NCBI GenBank assembly: GCA_045535935.1
Contig: JAZSMO010000025.1
Span: 1 to 15,368 of the forward strand
DNA length: 15,368 nucleotides
Direction: 5' to 3'
Source of the DNA: SVFI01 sp045535935
Lineage (GTDB): Bacteria > Bacillota > Clostridia > Lachnospirales > Lachnospiraceae
Positions 13,474-15,368 of this stretch are shown here, in pieces (within the stretch, counting starts at the first letter, position 1; every line of letters starts with the position of its first letter). The notes under the pieces are model-generated. The model was not told the DNA's origin. It searched no databases and saw only the letters and a list, made by a program, of their open reading frames with translations. The position numbers and the translations under genes are program-made.

Positions 13474-13747
13474 TTTTCTTATGCTCCTTTGACTCTTTGT
13501 ACAGAACGATCTTTTTGCCGATGACCTGTACGACCTGTGAACGTGTTCTCTCTGCCAGTGTGCGGGCAATCTCACTTGGATCATCCATGCAGTTTTTTAA
13601 TACGGCAATCTTGATCAGTTCTTTTGTGTTGAATGCTTCGCCGATGGCTGTTGTGACTTCCGGTGTCAGGCTTCCTTTTCCAATCTGGAAAATCGGATCA
13701 ATATTCATCGCAAGTCCTTTTAAATAAGCTCTCTGTTTGCTTGTCAT
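13457..13747 (-). CDS. yhbY: YhbY family RNA-binding protein (CRM domain)
   Basis: 96 residues, the normal size of this single-domain family. It begins MTSKQRAYLKGLAMNIDPIFQIGKGSLT; the GKGS loop (23-26) is the GxxG-like RNA-contact loop of the CRS1/YhbY (CRM) fold. YhbY associates with pre-50S particles and is thought to help 50S assembly. ATG 13747 is chosen because AAGGAG (13757-13762) is 9 nt upstream; the in-frame extension to 13831 runs into obgE and reads as unrelated sequence. Only 13 nt separate it from the obgE stop, and the binding site touches that stop codon. It overlaps nadD by 17 nt. Confidence 0.95.
   Translation of the reverse strand: MTSKQRAYLKGLAMNIDPIFQIGKGSLTPEVTTAIGEAFNTKELIKIAVLKNCMDDPSEIARTLAERTRSQVVQVIGKKIVLYKESKEHKKIELPK
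13484..13490 (-). promoter_or_regulatory. Shine-Dalgarno deciding the TTG start of nadD
   Basis: AAAGGAG on the minus strand lies inside the 3' end of yhbY, 10 nt before TTG 13473. No ATG or GTG is suitably spaced from it in the nadD frame. Confidence 0.75.
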
Positions 13748-13760
13748 AATGCTTATCTCC

Positions 13761-15053
13761 TTATTTATAGTAGTCAAAAGACAAGCCGTACATACGCACG
13801 GTATCGCCTTCTTCGATGCCGAGTTCTTCAAGCTGCTTTAAGATACCGTTTTCTTTCATAAAGTTTTGGAAGAAACGGAAGCCTTTTTCGGACTCTAAGT
13901 TGGTGTAACCGAGCATCTTTTCAATTTTCGGTCCTTCTACCACGTATTCGTCCTCTTCGGCGTCATATTCTACTGTGAACGGTTCTTCGGTATATGCTTT
14001 TTCGATTTCCGGGAAATATTCCTGTTCAAACACAATCGGTTTGTCATCCAGGTGTTTGAGCATATCGGAAACTTCATAAAGTAATTCTTTTACATTTTTG
14101 CCGCTGACAGCAGAAATCGGAATCACTTTGATGCCCTGCGGTTCAAATTTGTCTCGCAACGCTTTGATAATCTCATTTTCGTCCCCGTAGACCGCATCCA
14201 TTTTGTTGGCAGCAATCACCTGCGGTTTGTTTGCGAGTTCTTCGCTGTAAGCAGCCAGTTCTTTGTTGATTGCAATAATATCTTCTATCGGATCTCTTCC
14301 TTCTACGGAAGCTGTATCCACCATGTGAATAATCACTTTGGTGCGTTCGATATGGCGTAAAAATTCGTGGCCGAGACCGATTCCGTCCGATGCCCCTTCA
14401 ATCAGTCCCGGAATATCGGCGATAACAAATCCGTTACCGCTGTCATCCAGATCAACAACACCGAGATTCGGGTTGAGTGTTGTGAAGTGATAGTTGGCAA
14501 TTTTCGGTTTTGCATTGGTCACACGAGATAAAAAAGTGGATTTTCCGACGTTTGGGAAACCGACAAGTCCAACATCTGCAATTACTTTCAGTTCAAGATA
14601 CAGATTCAGTTCCTGGGCAGGCTGTCCCGGCTGTGCATATTTCGGTGCCTGCATGGTCGATGTGGCATAATGTTGGTTGCCGTTACCGCCTCTTCCGCCT
14701 TTTAAAATCATGTAACGTTTGTTGTCTCCGGACATGTCAGCAATGACTTTGCCTGTTTCCATTTCTTTGATTACGGTACCGGCCGGTACTTTCAACGTAA
14801 TATCTGCACCGTTTTTTCCGCGACAGTTCTTTTTGCCGCCCTCCGCACCGTCTCCGGCCTTGTAATTGTGTACATGGCGGTAATCCGTCAGCGTATTGAG
14901 ACCTTCATCGACCTCAAACCACACGCTTCCGCCGTCTCCGCCGTCTCCACCATCCGGACCGCCGTCCGGTACATATTTTTCACGGCGGAAGGAAACATGT
15001 CCGTCTCCGCCTTTTCCGCTTCTAACATAAATTTTAGCTCTGTCTGCAAACAT
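13761..15053 (-). CDS. obgE: GTPase Obg
   Basis: 430 residues. The N-terminal glycine-rich Obg fold (1-158) includes the VPDGGPDGGDGGDGGSV loop (28-44). The G domain (159-335) has G1 GFPNVGKST (165-173), switch I TTLNPNLG, G3 DIPG (213-216), G4 NKMD (283-286) and G5 SAVSGK (314-319). The C-terminal OCT domain covers about 350-430. Obg is an essential GTPase for late 50S assembly, linked to (p)ppGpp and stress. ATG 15053 (MFADRAKIYV) is chosen since GGAG (15063-15066) is 9 nt upstream; the in-frame ATGs at 15068 and 15110 lack binding sites and add atypical residues. It lies downstream of rpmA, separated by a terminator-like hairpin. Confidence 0.98.
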   Translation of the reverse strand: MFADRAKIYVRSGKGGDGHVSFRREKYVPDGGPDGGDGGDGGSVWFEVDEGLNTLTDYRHVHNYKAGDGAEGGKKNCRGKNGADITLKVPAGTVIKEMETGKVIADMSGDNKRYMILKGGRGGNGNQHYATSTMQAPKYAQPGQPAQELNLYLELKVIADVGLVGFPNVGKSTFLSRVTNAKPKIANYHFTTLNPNLGVVDLDDSGNGFVIADIPGLIEGASDGIGLGHEFLRHIERTKVIIHMVDTASVEGRDPIEDIIAINKELAAYSEELANKPQVIAANKMDAVYGDENEIIKALRDKFEPQGIKVIPISAVSGKNVKELLYEVSDMLKHLDDKPIVFEQEYFPEIEKAYTEEPFTVEYDAEEDEYVVEGPKIEKMLGYTNLESEKGFRFFQNFMKENGILKQLEELGIEEGDTVRMYGLSFDYYK

Positions 15054-15070
15054 AAAATTATTCTCCATGA

Positions 15071-15103
15071 AAGAAAAGAGCTCCAAACATAAGTTTGAAG
15101 CTC
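15071..15103 (-). terminator. Terminator or attenuator between rpmA and obgE
   Basis: On the minus strand GAGCTTCAAAC (15093-15103) pairs with GTTTGGAGCTC (15078-15088): 11 pairs with one U-G and a 4-nt loop TTAT, followed by TTTTCTT. Only 17 nt separate it from ATG 15053, too little for a promoter, so some read-through must feed obgE. Confidence 0.8.
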
Positions 15104-15118
15104 CTCGCAATTTCGTAA

Positions 15119-15368
15119 TTAGTCTTCTACCGGATAAACGGAAGCCTGTTTTTTGTCTCTTCCTTTTCTTTCGAATCTAAGAACACCGTCAACTAAAGCG
15201 TATAATGTATCATCACCGCCGCGTCCAACGTTAACGCCCGGATGAATCTTTGTTCCACGCTGTCTGTATAAGATATTTCCAGCTTTTACGAATTGTCCGT
15301 CAGCTCTTTTCGCACCTAATCTCTTTGATTCGGAATCTCTACCGTTCTTTGTAGAACCTACTCCCTTT
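15119..15368 (-). CDS. rpmA: 50S ribosomal protein L27 (5' end missing)
   Basis: 82 residues are visible, from KGVGSTKNGRDSESKRLG to KKQASVYPVED. These match bacterial L27 (bL27), including GNILYRQRGTKIHPG and NVGRGGDDTLYALVDG. L27 sits near the ribosomal peptidyl transferase centre, with its N-terminus reaching the active site. About nine N-terminal residues lie beyond the window. In most Firmicutes this end starts MNLQFFAHKKG and is trimmed by the Prp protease, whose gene usually precedes rpmA; neither can be seen here. A hairpin terminator follows the stop before obgE. Confidence 0.97.
   Translation of the reverse strand, partial: KGVGSTKNGRDSESKRLGAKRADGQFVKAGNILYRQRGTKIHPGVNVGRGGDDTLYALVDGVLRFERKGRDKKQASVYPVED

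Noticed and set aside
14931..14966. GC-rich short repeats (CCGTCTCCGCCGTCTCC-type)
   Set aside because: They encode the Gly/Asp-rich GGDGGDGG loop of Obg in frame; a protein feature, not a DNA repeat element.

Overview
The window looks like chromosomal DNA from a low-to-moderate GC Clostridia, most likely a Lachnospiraceae member (Roseburia / Eubacterium / Butyrivibrio-like). This rests on AGGAGG-type ribosome binding sites, the paired NifU-like / GGGtGRT genes, and the gene order rpmA-obgE-yhbY-nadD-yqeK-rsfS facing lexA. I see no tRNA, rRNA, IS element or CRISPR. No gene is visibly broken, but the first and last genes are cut by the window edges.

Layout. (1) 2-1658, plus strand: a NifU-like Fe-S scaffold (5' end missing) and a GGGtGRT-family protein, closed by a strong terminator. 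(2) 1733-1937: a 52-codon small-protein gene with its own ribosome binding site and terminator. (3) 2014-2886: an aldo/keto reductase. (4) 3020-7767: a membrane 7TM-PAS-GGDEF-EAL c-di-GMP protein, a cytidylate kinase-like protein, an AI-2E-family permease and D-aminoacyl-tRNA deacylase, ending at a hairpin. The leader of the c-di-GMP gene carries a near-consensus CsrA-type site over its Shine-Dalgarno. (5) 7923-10542: a TtcA-like tRNA thiolation protein, a Xer-type tyrosine recombinase and an unrecognised protein with a possible papain-like Cys/His pair.

(6) 10518-11765 is the SOS control locus. A membrane-anchored LysM protein (YneA-like, a candidate SOS division inhibitor) is divergent from lexA. 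The 189-bp intergenic region holds four good LexA boxes. One fills the 17-bp spacer of a fully consensus TTGACA-N17-TATAAT promoter that drives the LysM gene, and three boxes are phased about 30-31 bp apart. (7) lexA converges on the minus-strand operon rpmA-obgE-yhbY-nadD-yqeK-rsfS (15368 down to 11869), which covers ribosome assembly, NAD synthesis and Ap4A hydrolysis. The two units share a very long hairpin (27 pairs) that should terminate transcription both ways. A second terminator-like hairpin lies inside this operon between rpmA and obgE.

The most notable signals are the LexA/promoter architecture at 10982-11134, the putative CsrA control of the EAL gene, the GGGtGRT pair, the small gene at 1733, and the unclassified gene at 9757.
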